Below, in pieces: positions 1 through 12,340 of a DNA stretch of 64,000 bases (the first letter of the stretch is position 1; each line of letters starts with the position of its first letter). Origin of the DNA: Numida meleagris (Eukaryota > Chordata > Aves > Galliformes > Numididae); contig NC_034409.1 in assembly GCF_002078875.1 (NCBI RefSeq), positions 60,589,244 to 60,653,243 on the forward strand, in the 5' to 3' direction. The notes under the pieces are model-generated. The model ran no database searches, was not told the origin of the DNA, and saw nothing but the letters and a program-made list of their open reading frames with translations. The position numbers were made by a program, and so were the translations under genes.

Positions 1-3000
1 AACATCTGTCTAGTTGAATGTCTGAGTCTCTAATTGGTTTGATTTGAGGGCAAAACTTAGACCAGAGTCCTGCATTCAGTGACTGATCCAAACCCCACTG
101 AAGTTTCAGCATGCCCCATAGTCAGTAGCCTCTTTGCCACTTACTTCAAACAGGACTGGGGACTGTCATCTGCAGAGCCATTTGAAAATGAAATCAATTA
201 TTGTACCAGTAGCTTAGCTGTGCTTTTAAAACCCAAATGTTGGTTACATCTTGATGAGAAGATTCCCCATCAGTGAAGTAACAGAATACAGGAAGTTTGA
301 AATGATCTGGAAAATGTTATTTAGCATAAATGATCTAGTTGGTAAACCAAGCCTTGCATTCCAGCATTTCAGATCCGCTGTGAATTTTGTTACCGAAATG
401 AAAGTGAGGGTATAGCAGGCTCGAGAGGGGCTGGAGATCAGATATGGACTGGCATGGAAGGGTGTCTTTGTAGGGTATAGGGAGTTACTAACTATTCCTT
501 GTGCAGTCGTGCTATGGAAGTTTCTTTAGGAAAAAAATAGCAGAGGTGTGACAGGTTTTTAGTGTCTTTATTATGCTAAGATGAGCAGGTCATACATATG
601 CTTCAGTCTATTCCAACAGTCTTCTCTGTGCTCCTGGTAAGAGACAGAAAATGAACCAAATGGTTTGAGACTGCAGTGTCATTAATTTAGATAATACATT
701 GACAGGTGCTGTATGGGAAATATGGGAAAATACTCTGTTAGGTATTCACTTTTTCTACCTGCAGGTTGTACATCATCTTGTATTCCTCCTTCTTTCATTA
801 CTCACTGCTAGAGATACCCAGAAGTGTTTGTATTAGACCTAATCCTGTTCCCAGGGAAGTTAATGATAAAATTCTCATTACCCTAGTACTGAACACTTCT
901 GAAAAATCTTATCCCACATTCTTTGAAGTTTTGGATGCTTTTTATTTCTTCACCTGTTGTTGGAATTGGTACTGTGTGCAAGATTAATGTCGCTGGTTTG
1001 CTGGGAAAAAATATTTCAGAATCATCCAGAGACATTTATGTGGGTAAAATGGTAATCCAGCAGAATTCCTTTGGGTAGCTAAATTGTGTGTCTTCTGTCA
1101 AAATCGAAAATGAAGTATTTCAAAACACTTTGTGCATTAGATGTCTAGATTTTATCACATTTTTACTCTTTTTTTAAAGGCAAAACAATTCAGTATGGAT
1201 TTATGAATGCCAGTATTTAATTTGAAACTAAAACTTCTATATATTTTTTCTTGTGAGGATGATTTTACTGTTTTAACCACTGTTCACATTCCTTTAAGCA
1301 AAGTGAATTTCACTCTCCAGGCATTTACTTATTGAACACCTTGAAATTCATGATGTAGATATTATTGTGTTTGTTCTTGAAAACCCCAGACATAGAATGA
1401 ACTGGATCTGAAGTGATCTACTTTTGTATCTAATGCAAGTAGAACTAAAACAATCACATATTATTGGCAAAGTGCTCTCATCAGCCTCAACTCACCAGTT
1501 TCCCAGCAAAACTACTGTGAACCATTAATGGTTCCTGGATGTCAACTGGGAGATGCTTCCCCCACCCCTAGGTACAATTAGAAGTATCTGAAACATTCTG
1601 CTTTTTGGAAAATTGTAAATTTCTGAAGCTGTTTTCCACTTTAGTTTCAATAACACTCATAATGACCCAGCTGGGGTATTGCTGTTAGATGGTATGAAGG
1701 TGACTGTGAAATACTGAGCAGGAAGGGAGACATTTCCTGGAAATAAAGTGCTTGGGACACTCTCAGGGATGTGTTCTACAGTAAGAAGGAGGAAGTTCAG
1801 GACACTTGAACTGCAGGAACAATGCATGATATTTTGGCTCTTAAGAAAGCTCCTTTCCAACTGCAACAGCAGTGACTTTTATTACAGCATTGCTTCCTCA
1901 AGAAGACTATGCTTCTGTCAAGCCCCTGTCAAACTACATTGCACTGTTTTGTAGTTTGTAGGTGGCATGAGATGTGTCAGTTGATTTTTCTCATTTTGTA
2001 AAGTGTAAGAAGTCCTGCTTTCTTTCTGGAGCAGTTGCATTGAACTTCTTAACGGCCATTTTCTTTCCTTTTTCATTGTATAGTCCAACCTGGAAGTAAT
2101 AGCCTGCAATTTTCTCAGGAATGGTTTCAAGTGAGCGAGGAAATGGTTTGTGTGTCTCTTCTTTGAGTGTGTAGGTGTGCATGGGCAAGAGAGGACAGAA
2201 CCTCATATTTTTTCTCGTTGGCACGAACTCTTTCTGTGGTATGGAGGATGGAAATGCTAGAAGTGGTTTTGGCGGAATTGAAGACATTTGTGCAGTGAAC
2301 ACTGAATTAATTTTCAGTGGCGAGAGATGGTGTGTGTATCCACAAAACAAGCTCACAGGAGACTCTCAGAATATATTACATGGAATGTAATTAGAGAATG
2401 CATGTATTGGATTTCTGCCTTTTGTTGCCATTGAATTTTAAACAGGGCTAATTTGTTGTTGACTTTTGTGACTAGGGTAATAACCCTGTTGGCATGTATG
2501 TGGGATGCTGATAAAGGACATCTAAGGCATGGAGCTGTCTTGTTGCATTTCACTTTGTGAATGTTGTTATACCTCAAAAAGGGAAGTAGTGCAAGATTTC
2601 TACCCATAAGTGCTTGGCTTGGTATATGTCTGTTTCTAGACTGGATAGAGTTCTTATGTTGGAAAAGCAGAAACGGAAGGCAAATATCCAGTTTGTCATA
2701 GTTTGGAGAGAGAAACTTTGCTCCTCCTACTTGTGTGTTTTACTGTTGATCTCCTTCTTACATAACTAGGAAGCCACTTTGAAAATTGCTTTATGAATTC
2801 CTTGAATACAACTTTCATTCACTGAGTTGTTTTGTGTGTGCAGTGCTAATCTCTTGCATGTTGGCCAAAGAGAATGGAAAGAGCTCCCCTGTGAGAGCTC
2901 CCCAGGAAAGACTTGCTGCTCTTCAGTGTTCAGGTGCACAGCTGGGCTTGTGTCTTTCTGTGGTTGTCCCTGTCACACGTGACAATCTTCAGGAAGCCTG

Positions 3001-6000
3001 ATGGGATGAAAGGAAAGGCTTGCTCCTTGACACACATCAGCAGTCTCCTGTGGGAGTAAAGGACTTTGATGTCATCTACAGCGTGACAAAGCAGGGGACA
3101 CTACAGCAAATGCCTGCATCCCAGAGAAGTAGTTGGGAAAAAAAAGGATGAATTTTGATTATTGCTTGTTTTCAAAGCCAGCCTCAGCCTGAAGGAGTGG
3201 AGTTGGTGTGTTTCCAGCTTTGGGTCTAATTGGTATGTTTTCCAGCTAAGGTCATTGAAATGGCTGAACCACTGTCTTGTTCTGGTTGCCAAGCAAGCTG
3301 GTTGCAAGCCCAAAGGAATAATCTGTGGAATGCATCAAATGGCCACTAACATAACCAGGGGCCCATCGCACTGTCTTTCCATACTGGAAGAAATGGCGAG
3401 CACGTAGTGAACTAGAGAGGACAATTTTTTGGCATATCGTCGGGATGACAATTATTTCTTTGACATGTCATAATAAGTCAATGAGCATGAAAGGAAAACC
3501 CTTCAGATGTTTGAAATGCCACGGTGCATGGCATTTTGAGGTTGCTGCTTAATTAGCAGTGTGATTAAAATGCAGTTTGTCCTGTTGTTGTGGCTGTGAG
3601 TGTATGTGCAGAGCACACAGTGGATCAGATTGTACATTCCATATGGTACCAGCACTAAACCAGGGGCAGCCATGGGGAGGGCTGGAAGTGGGAACACTCA
3701 GGTGTGTGTGATGGGATAATTTTGAGCAAGGTGATCTGTAAAACTCACTCAAAATAGTGACTGATGTACTCAACCATTCTGGGGCAATTTATTTGCCTCA
3801 TACAATTTGGCCCTTGTCTTGCATTTGACCAGTGCTACTGAGGTACCTTCTGGTGGCCAGCAGCCCCTTCCCCTTGTTCAGCAGAACACAGTCATGTGCA
3901 ACAGTTTGTTCTTATCTAAGGAGGGAGTGCTGTGAAACATAAGTTTCACATCAGTAATAAAAAGTAATCTCTAGCATCCTCTAGGAACATATCTTTATGA
4001 AGAATGTGCTTTGCTGCTGTGTAATGACATTGCTATGTATGGCACAGGAAGTTGTGCTGATTTTCAGTTTATATTCATTACATGCAACTGAGATATATAT
4101 TATTATTCTGTTCTTTTATATGCTACAGTTGGTTATTTTTTACTTCAGAGATAATTTTAGCATTAAGGTAATGCTGCCTCTACATTTCTCTGCATAGTGC
4201 TCCTTAGCCAAGACAGGGCATTTCATACCAAATTATTATGACTTTAATTCTTGCCATAATTGGCATCCTATTATCATTTATCCAGAGCTTTATACATATG
4301 AATATCTTCCAAGCATATTCTTGAGCCTCTCACAGGCTATATTTCTTAGTTGTCAACATTTGATAACATCAAGGAGGGGAATGCATTTGTGTCTTCTCCT
4401 TGTGTACATGTTTCTGTTGCTTTTGCAAGCAGTCATTATGTGTATTCTCTCGTGCTATTTACTTTACCCTGCACTCCTGAGACCTCTGCCTGATTTCCCA
4501 GATTTGGCGTTTCATTAATAAATCACAGCTTATGGACCTTTCTGGGCAACAATCGCCTTTTGTAATATTCTGTAGTAGTAACAGCATGGTTGGAAAGTAT
4601 GCCTTGCAAAATTCATATTCCACAACACTCCCAGAACAATACCTGCTTCAAAGACACTGCAAGGTGAATAAGACTATTTATTGACTGAGTCTATCTGACG
4701 AGTTGGAAACCACAGTCATTTTCATAAAAGGTCCATTTAAAATAAATCCTGCTTTCATTTTCCTGAGGGCCCACTTGAATTCCTTCCACACAGAGAAGGT
4801 CAGGACTGATGTTCTTAATCCTTAGCAGCGCGGTTTTTCAGTGCTGCTTCTCTTGTTAATGTTTGCTTCAGGGAGAGAGTAATAAGCCAGAAAGACTGTG
4901 CTTGGCGAGAGCTGCAGGAAGCGGGGAGCCCTGTGCTGGCTCTCAGCATGCCTCGTGCGCTGGCTCTGCTCTGCGGGATTCTGTGAGCAGATCAGCTGCA
5001 GAGCCCTAGCAAGGCTGCAGGCACACAGAAGCCTTCCCAGGGTGCTCCCCAACAAACTGAGCAAAAGAAACCTTCTTTAGTCTGTTAGTATGTTATCGCT
5101 GTCCTGCATTAAAAAAGTAAATGCAGGAACTGCCAAAATAGCTTTTGTATCAGATTTTTCTTCTTGGTAGATGGTTGAAATAAGAGGTTTGGAATTGGGG
5201 TACTCTGAGTGAGTACAGCCATAGCTGAAGCAGCTCTCATTTTGCTCACCATGAAGATGCTTAGCATCTCACCAAATGGGCTCTTAACTCCCGCAGGGCT
5301 TTGTCATGCTAGGTAGATACTTTGTGTAGGGGTGATTAGTTCTGCCATGTTCAGCTTATTAGCACTGAATTTCTATATTTTCAAAAATGGTCTTTTTGTT
5401 TGCTACCATTTTCTTCTTGTGGTTTCAGTTAGTATTTCAAAGCCCACTCAGAGCTGAAAGGTTTTGGAGTGGCACAATAGCACGGTTGAGAAGGAAAGGA
5501 AAAGTGGAATGAGGACCAAGAAATACATAGGTGGGGCTGATAATGACGCTCATTGCTCTTAGTTGGTCTGATTAAACATTACGGAGCCAAACTGTTGTGT
5601 GGTTTTATTAGGATCTTCTTGTTCAGTGTTACCTCTCAAGGACAAACCCACCATGAGCAATTTATTTTCCAGTGATCATGCTTGTACATATCACAAGCAA
5701 TGAGAATATGTTTGAATTTTACCTTTTTCTTTTTTTATTTTCCATGTAGTGAAGCAGTTTGCAGTCACAGAATAAAAGGGGAGAGGGAAAAACAACCACA
5801 AGGTCAAAAGCATTTTTATAGCTCCTGGAGCAATTTGTTGACTTTCCTATTTCCTTTTGGAATGTTCCACTTCTGTTTTAAAGACGTGTGCTCCTGCATC
5901 CTGCTCAAATTAGCTCATGAAGTGGAATTAGGGGCTGCACAGATTAGGGACTGGGAAAATGAGCTTATTTCTCCAGGGAACTTTAGCAGTCTGGTTAGGA

Positions 6001-6181
6001 GAGACTGTAAACATGCATCTGAATGGATGGGTAGCTAAGTGTATGGGGCAAAAGGAAATAGTTAATATCAAAATTTTACATTAGGATACTGAAGGTGAAA
6101 TATCTATAGAAGACGACTCTGTGCCCTACTGCAGGTCATGGGATGAGGAAAGGACTATGTTCTACTTATATTCCATAGCTG

Positions 6182-6275
6182 AGAGCCTGATTTCCTGAGC
6201 TGCTGAGTATCCACAGTTTCCACTGATGTAAATGGAGTTTTTAGGCACTTTCAGCATTCCTGAGAAAGGGGCTCT
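6182..6275. repeat. Old imperfect palindromic repeat
   Basis: The left arm starts gagcctgatttcctgag and the right arm ends cctgagaaaggggctc. Read on opposite strands the arms are near-complementary. The centre contains a 'cactgatgtaaatggag' motif. This layout resembles a family of ancient palindromic repeats common in turtle and crocodile genomes, with arms of the type 'tcaggaatgctgagcac' around a 'cattgacttcaatggga' centre. The inverted arms are visible directly. The family link is from memory and unverified. Confidence 0.4.
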
Positions 6276-7253
6276 GTTTTGCCTACTGATGGAGACCAGG
6301 ACTTGCTTCCTCCTGAAAACCGAAAGTCACCAGTCTCATCGGGATAGTCTGAGATATGTGCCAAGGATTTCTCTTCAGCTAATCTGTGATTAGGGAGCCA
6401 GTGATGCTTCCAGAGGCTTTGGATCTGTCTCTGACTGGTTTCTGTTTGCCTGTGCACCAGCTCCTGCATAGGTACTGCGGCTGCTGAACTGCAAAGTACT
6501 TTTTGATTCTGCCACCAAATGACAGAAATGGAATCAGCATGTCAGGTGGTTAATAGGCAGTCAGCATGGGTGGTCAAAATGGCATTGGAGATTTCCATGG
6601 CTTTGGACTAACTGTGAAATATAAAATTTGCGTGATTCTAGTCAGTAGTAACTGGGTATGATTTTACCAGAGCTAGATGATCACTAAGTAAAATTGAGCT
6701 ATTTTAGGAAGACAGTGATTTGCTAAGCCTGGCATTCAAGCAGCTGGCATTACTGAAGATGCTTGTTGTTTTTTTTCAGTTTGGTTGTTTTTTTCTGATG
6801 AGATGAAAGAATAAAACTCCTGATAAATTGTGGTGATTACAGAAATTACAGTCCCTTTTTGTAGGAGCAAGTAAATTAAGCCCAGTACCCAAGCTAACCT
6901 TGAAGCTAGGCCCTTCCCTTTTCCTTACCAAATGTTTGTATTTTTCAGACCATCCTGTGTATTTTCAGATACCTGACTTTTGCTGGCAGTGCAAAAAGCA
7001 GTTGTAGCTCTCCAGTGCTCTCCTGTTTGGCTGCAGAAGATAGATTATGTGTCCCATCCCGATTTCTGCTGTTGACCTAAAGGAGAGCATGCTGATGGTA
7101 TAAGGGACACAGTTCAGCTCTGCCATCCATCACTTCTCTGTGTCTGTAGCAGTGAGGTGGAACTGGGGAGCACCTGGTGCTTGCTTCTGCTGACTTTCCA
7201 TCAGCAGAGATTTCTTCCTGTGAAGGAGTGAATCCCTAGGGTTCATTCCTGAT

Positions 7254-7452
7254 CAGAATCATAGAGTCATAGAATTGTTTGAGTTGGAAGGGACCCTTAA
7301 AGGCCATCTGGTCCAACTCCTCTGCAGTGAACAGGGACACCCACAGGTAGATCAGGTTGCTCAGAGCCCTGTCCAGACTGACCTTGAGTGTCTCCAAGGG
7401 TGGGGCATCCACCACCTCTCTGGGCAACCTGAAGTGCTTCACCACCAAATTA
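7254..7452 (-). repeat. CR1 LINE 3' fragment (antisense)
   Basis: It begins with the reverse complement of the CR1 3' tail (cagaatcatagagtcatag), followed by gagttggaagggacc and a 'ctggtccaactcc' block, the usual order for the 3' end of a chicken CR1 on the minus strand. About 200 bp remain and the element is cut off at its 5' side. A second CR1 tail begins immediately after it, so it was either interrupted or abutted by the next copy. The open frames here on both strands are translated repeat, not genes. Confidence 0.9.
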
Positions 7453-7866
7453 ATCATAGAATCATAGAATCATAGAACAGCCTGGGTTGAAAAGGACCAT
7501 AATGATCATCTAGTTTCAACCCCCCTGCTGTGTGCAGGGTCACCAACCACTAGACCAGGCTGCCCAGAGCCACATCCAGCCTGGCCTTGAAATCCCCTCC
7601 AGGGATGGGGCTTCCACATCTCCTTGGGCAACCTGTTCCAGTGCATCACCACCCTCTGTGTGAAAAACTTCCTCCTAACATCTAACCTAAACCTCCCCTG
7701 TCTCATTTTAAAACCATTCCCCCTTGTCCTATCACTATCAACCCATGTAAACAGTCGTACCTCCTCTTGTTTATATGCTCCCTTCAAGTATTGGAAGGCC
7801 ACAATGAGGTCTCCCTGGAGCCTTCTCTTCTCCAAGCTAAACAAGCCCAGTTCCCTCAACCTTTTG
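7453..7866 (-). repeat. CR1 LINE 3' fragment (antisense), about 410 bp
   Basis: Three copies of the tail unit (aatcatag) open the element. The CR1 3' UTR follows, and then the end of ORF2 in reverse, with 'acaatgaggtctccctgg' and 'cttctccaagctaaacaag' motifs. The minus-strand frame at 7506-7859 is the C-terminal end of the CR1 reverse-transcriptase polyprotein, degraded and lacking a start. It lies directly against the 7254-7452 fragment in the same orientation, so the two form a repeat cluster. Confidence 0.92.
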
Positions 7867-9626
7867 CTTTTTATCGTTTACTCATGAATATGTGGTGAAT
7901 TTGACATGCTTCTAACACAGTCCCTTTTCTCTTTAATACCATTTACATGGAAAGTGCAAGACTAGAAGTCTGCAAATCTTGACCTCATGCCATGTGTGAT
8001 GCTTCTGGTGGCTGGATGCAGGCTGTTGAGGCATCACATTGCTGAGCTGCTTGGGGCTTCACAAGCAGCTGATCCAAAAGGAGCAGATAAATTAAGTTTG
8101 TGTGTGGTCTGCTCTAAGCAATTCCCACTAGTTCAGGAATAAACAGAAGAACCATAGTCTGTGATTTACAGATGGACTGGGAGTTTCTTTGAATCTCTGT
8201 CTTGTTTGATGGAGTACTTACCATATCAGCCTTTGAGCATTTGAAGATATGTAATAGCATTTATTACTATTACACAGACATGCACTACCAATTTTCCTGG
8301 ATGCCAGCTTCTCTGCACTTGCAGTCCAATGTTCCAAGCACAAGACATCTGCAGTGGACCATGCAGAGCTCACTGGAAGAGGGTGATGTATGCTTTTGAT
8401 AGGAAGGAAGTCTTCACTCCATGCAGCTGTTAGATCTTAATGGTGGAGAAGTGGTACTTGTCTCATTCCCAAAGTAGACAAAGAGGAGGACCCATTAAAC
8501 CTATTTGACTACCACCAAACAGGCAAGCATTTATAAACACCTTCAGAACCTCTTCAAAGTATAACAGAACTGAATGTGCTTGAAGTTGTTTGCCCAGCTG
8601 CTACCTTCCGTGAGCCCGGCGGGAGGTTGTCCTCATAGCTCTGCTCCAGGTGCCTCAGGTCTTGGAGGTGCTGGAGGTGTGAACATGTGTCTTACCATCA
8701 CGATATCAGACTTAACGGATCTGGCACCTCAGGCAGCACTTTCTTAATGGGAAAGATAGAAAATTTACAGGTGTCCCAAGTTGGACAGGTCTGCCAAAGT
8801 AATCTGTGTACATCCTATACTTGTGCTTCATGGGCTTTGGCTTGCAGAAGCTTATGATTTAGCAGTAGTCAGCAGATGTTTATTTGTAGCTCAGGAATGT
8901 CTTACATGTAATACTGTGGAACCTCTCTTTCAGTTGTAAACTCGAGTCTTTCCTCCTTTTCCTCCCAATTGCCAGGGAAGCAATTTTTCAAATTTATTGC
9001 TGTGTTGATGTCTTTTGACCTGGGAGTGATTCTTTGCTATTTTGTCTGAGATAGCGTGATAGTATTTTCTCTTCCTTTTGGGAAAAGACATGGTGGTCTT
9101 CAGTTCCTTGGTAAGTGTATGAAAAGCAACAGGTTTAAAAATTCTTCTTTATTGATTTTGGTTACAGTGTAAGTAATGCCTAGTCATAATTACAGGTAGA
9201 TGTGAAACTGAAAACCCACACCAACCTAACTGTTGTCAGGAATGCTATTCTGTTGTAAAGCTGGTTTGTCTTTAACAAAAGGAATAATTTAAGGTTAATT
9301 CAAAGGTATTTTTTTTTCTTCCAGGGAACTCTGTGATAGGTAGGAAAAGAAGTTTAATATTTCCAAGAGAAAGCGTGGTTTATAAGAAGAAAGGAGACGT
9401 CTCTCTGTGAAATGAATGAAGTGTTCTGTAATTTTAGTCCTAGATGTTTCATTTTAAAGAAAAAAGGAAGACAAAATTGCCTGCCACTCTTTAAAAGCTT
9501 TTACTATTGCTCTGGGCTCTTGGAAGATGCTGGCTATCCAGTGTTTAGCTCAGCTGTCTCATAAGCGGCTCAGATGACCAGAGTGTTTATACAATAAGTC
9601 AGCAACTAAATAAAAGGTCCCGGTTT

Positions 9627-9665
9627 TCTTTTCCTTTCTTCTCTTTTTTCTTTTTTTTTTCCCCT
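9627..9665 (+). repeat. Pyrimidine-rich tract
   Basis: About 40 bases are almost entirely T and C, including a T12-like run before cccctg. No acceptor followed by a coding exon is seen nearby, so it is recorded only as low-complexity sequence. Confidence 0.8.
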
Positions 9666-10539
9666 GATAAAACATTGTGAAAAATGTAGCACTACAAGTT
9701 GTTTTTGTTATTTTAATAAAACTTGGAGCGCATCTCCTTGTAGCTTGCATTCAGTTGAAGATCCTCCTGCCATCTCTTCGTCATGCCCTGAAAGTACCAG
9801 TGTCTGGCAATCCTGTGCCATCCAGTCTAGCTTGTCTACTCATATCTAAATCTGCAGCCCCTCCTGGGGAAGGGGGAATAAAAGGGGAATCTGCTGAGTA
9901 AATTTTGATAGGGAAAACAGTAAAGGAGAAAACAGTACCCTATGAGACTTTTTGTCATTAGCTTCAGCTCTCTAAGGCTATCATTTGTGTTACACAAGAT
10001 CCTTGCATCATCTCATGGTCACATTTGTGTCCCTTTTTCTGTTTTCCCTGTGCTGCCTAGGTGAGCAGACGTGCAGGAACAGGTGCCATACATCCAGTCT
10101 TCACAAGGCTGGAAGAGGAGAACTTGCCATTCTTGAGTTTGAGCAAAGACTGGTTTGGCTTAGTGTCTGATCCAACAGTAGACACTAAGTTTCTACATCA
10201 GTAGAAGCTGTTTATGGAAGTGGGAAATGGAATCAGTCTGTCATTAAGGTGTCTCTTTCTCCAGTATAAATTCAAAATAAATGGCCACAAATGAGTTTCA
10301 GGTGACCTGCAGCCACACCTTCTGTTCCTGCCCAGGTTCTCTGTTTGGCCAGTCCTCCCTGGCAGATTACGACAGTGTGCTTACGTGTTGTGGAAAAGTT
10401 AATGGCCAAGTAGAGGAGAGAACCCCAAGCTGAGATCCATGGGACGAGCTCAGCAGTTTGACCCACTGGCTCATCAGCATGACCACGCATAGCTCAGAAC
10501 CAGCCAAAGCCTGGCTGGGGCCTTGTAGCATGATGCGCC

Positions 10540-10569
10540 GGGGGGGATGTGGGGTGGGAATGGTAAGGG
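10540..10569 (+). other. G-quadruplex candidate
   Basis: Four G-runs (7, 4, 3 and 3 bases) lie within 30 bases on the + strand, at 10540-10546, 10551-10554, 10556-10558 and 10567-10569. The loops are 4, 1 and 8 bases, so the motif is slightly looser than the strict G3N1-7 rule unless the first, longer run is used differently. It is on the TMTC1 sense strand and would be present in the pre-mRNA. Confidence 0.4.
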
Positions 10570-12163
10570 ATGTAAAAGAAATGGAAGTCATAGAACCGCT
10601 GGGTTTCATTTCTTCTGTTTTGTGCATTTGTTTTGGAATAACAAAGACAACTGATGTTGTTTACTCCCCCACTTAAGTAGTGTCCTCTTTGTTGTTTTTG
10701 CTGGGGTACTATTTTGACACACAGTTAGAGCAGCTCCTTAAAAGGGTGTCAAAATATTGACTTCACATTCCTATGATGGGAAAGTTGAAATACAGCCAAA
10801 CAACACTGAGTCCCATGCCCTTAAACCTAAAGGCCTTCAAGGACCATTTCTTAACAAACCCTCGGCCTGAACCAAATGCTTTAACAAGCATGCTGCTGTG
10901 TGCCAGATGTCTTGTTTCAGAAATCAGTGCTGCTACAGTGGGCTCTGCCTCTCCATGAAGCTGGCTTGTAGCACTGGGCTCCTGTCTCTGAGCCCTGCCA
11001 GAGGAACCAAGCTGGCAGCCTTCAATGGCATTAGTCTAGAGCTGTGACTTGTTGTGCAGGGAGAAAAGGTACACAATAACATTTTCTCCTTCCCACATTC
11101 TCCTTTTTCTCGTTGGATGTGCAGGTTTTATTTGTCTTTCTGCAGCATTAAGTTTCCTTTGCTTATCTGCAGCACTGCAGCCTTGGATAACACTGTGTCC
11201 ATCCTAGAGAGGTTAACTAGAAGTTGCTCTCCCAATTACTGATTCAGCAAACAGCAAATGAGGAACTATTTGATAGCTGGTTCATTTTAAAGCAGGAATG
11301 TATCTTGGGCACAAGGAACATTCTATGCATTAGCCCAACATACCTTCTCGTGCCTCTGGATCTTTGTTGTCAGACTCCTGGGGAATGGTGATGGCAGCAA
11401 ATGGTGCCATAATTAGGCCAGACAAGGTTGGAAGGGAAGGTAGAATCAAGATGCAGGAGAGAAATGGGAGTATATGTCCAGAGCTTGTTTGGAGGAAGGA
11501 CTGATAATTTGCATTTAGAGTTGAGGAATCATTTTTAATCCCTTCTTTTTTCTATCCAATTTTCTGTTGTAATTACAAGCCTAAATGACCATTACTGGGC
11601 ATCTCTGCTCATCAGCTTAATGGATTGGTTTCTGCTTCAGCTCTGATAATAAGATATTTCAGGTTCTTCTGTGACTTCAGGAAGGCAGTACTATCTGTGT
11701 TTTTAAACATACTGAAAAAGTAGACAACAGACACAGGTAATTGTGTTGCTGTTTAAGTCAGGTATCAATAAGGAAGTTTGGAGACATGAATTATGCTCCC
11801 CCCCCGCCTTCTGTTTCCTCTAACACAGTGGAAGCCAGTGCACTTCTTTTTGAACCTGTAGTTCATTGAGGGTAGAAAGACTCTCTTATAAAGCAACATA
11901 AGGTCTTTTTTAAACTAACTTGAGGGGTTTCCAAGCGCTCTGCCCAGTGAAGTGCCAGAACTGAGTGGGAGAGTCTGCTGGTCCCTTTCCTTTTTGTGAG
12001 CAAGTGCCCAATGTGTAGAACTGTGGAAACATTTATAGAAACTGGTGCTGGTTGAAAACTTGTATTCAGAAGGTGGGTTTTTTTTCCTAAAACATTTTTT
12101 CAACTTTGTTTTCTCTCTGTGGCAAGTATATCTACATCATTCAGACATTCAGGTGTAACTTTT

Positions 12164-12340
12164 ATCATAGAATCAAAGAATTATAGAGTGATTTGAGTTG
12201 GAAGGGACCTTTAAGATCATCCAGTTCCAACCCTCCTGCAGGGACGCCTCCCTCTAGACCAGGTTGCTCAAAGCCCCATCCAGCCTGGCCTTGAAAGCCT
12301 CTGGGGAGGGGGCAATCACAAGCTCCCTGGGGAGATTTAT
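12164..12340 (-). repeat. CR1 LINE 3' fragment (antisense)
   Basis: It starts atcatagaatcaaag, then 'gagttggaagggacct', 'ccagttccaaccctcctgc', and a 'ccatccagcctggccttga' block. It is a short 3'-end CR1 copy truncated after about 175 bp. The small minus-strand frame across it is repeat translation. Confidence 0.9.

Noticed and set aside
1991..2356. Minus-strand frame of 121 codons
   Set aside because: No domain recognised; an opposite-strand frame covers part of the same bases and nothing suggests expression.
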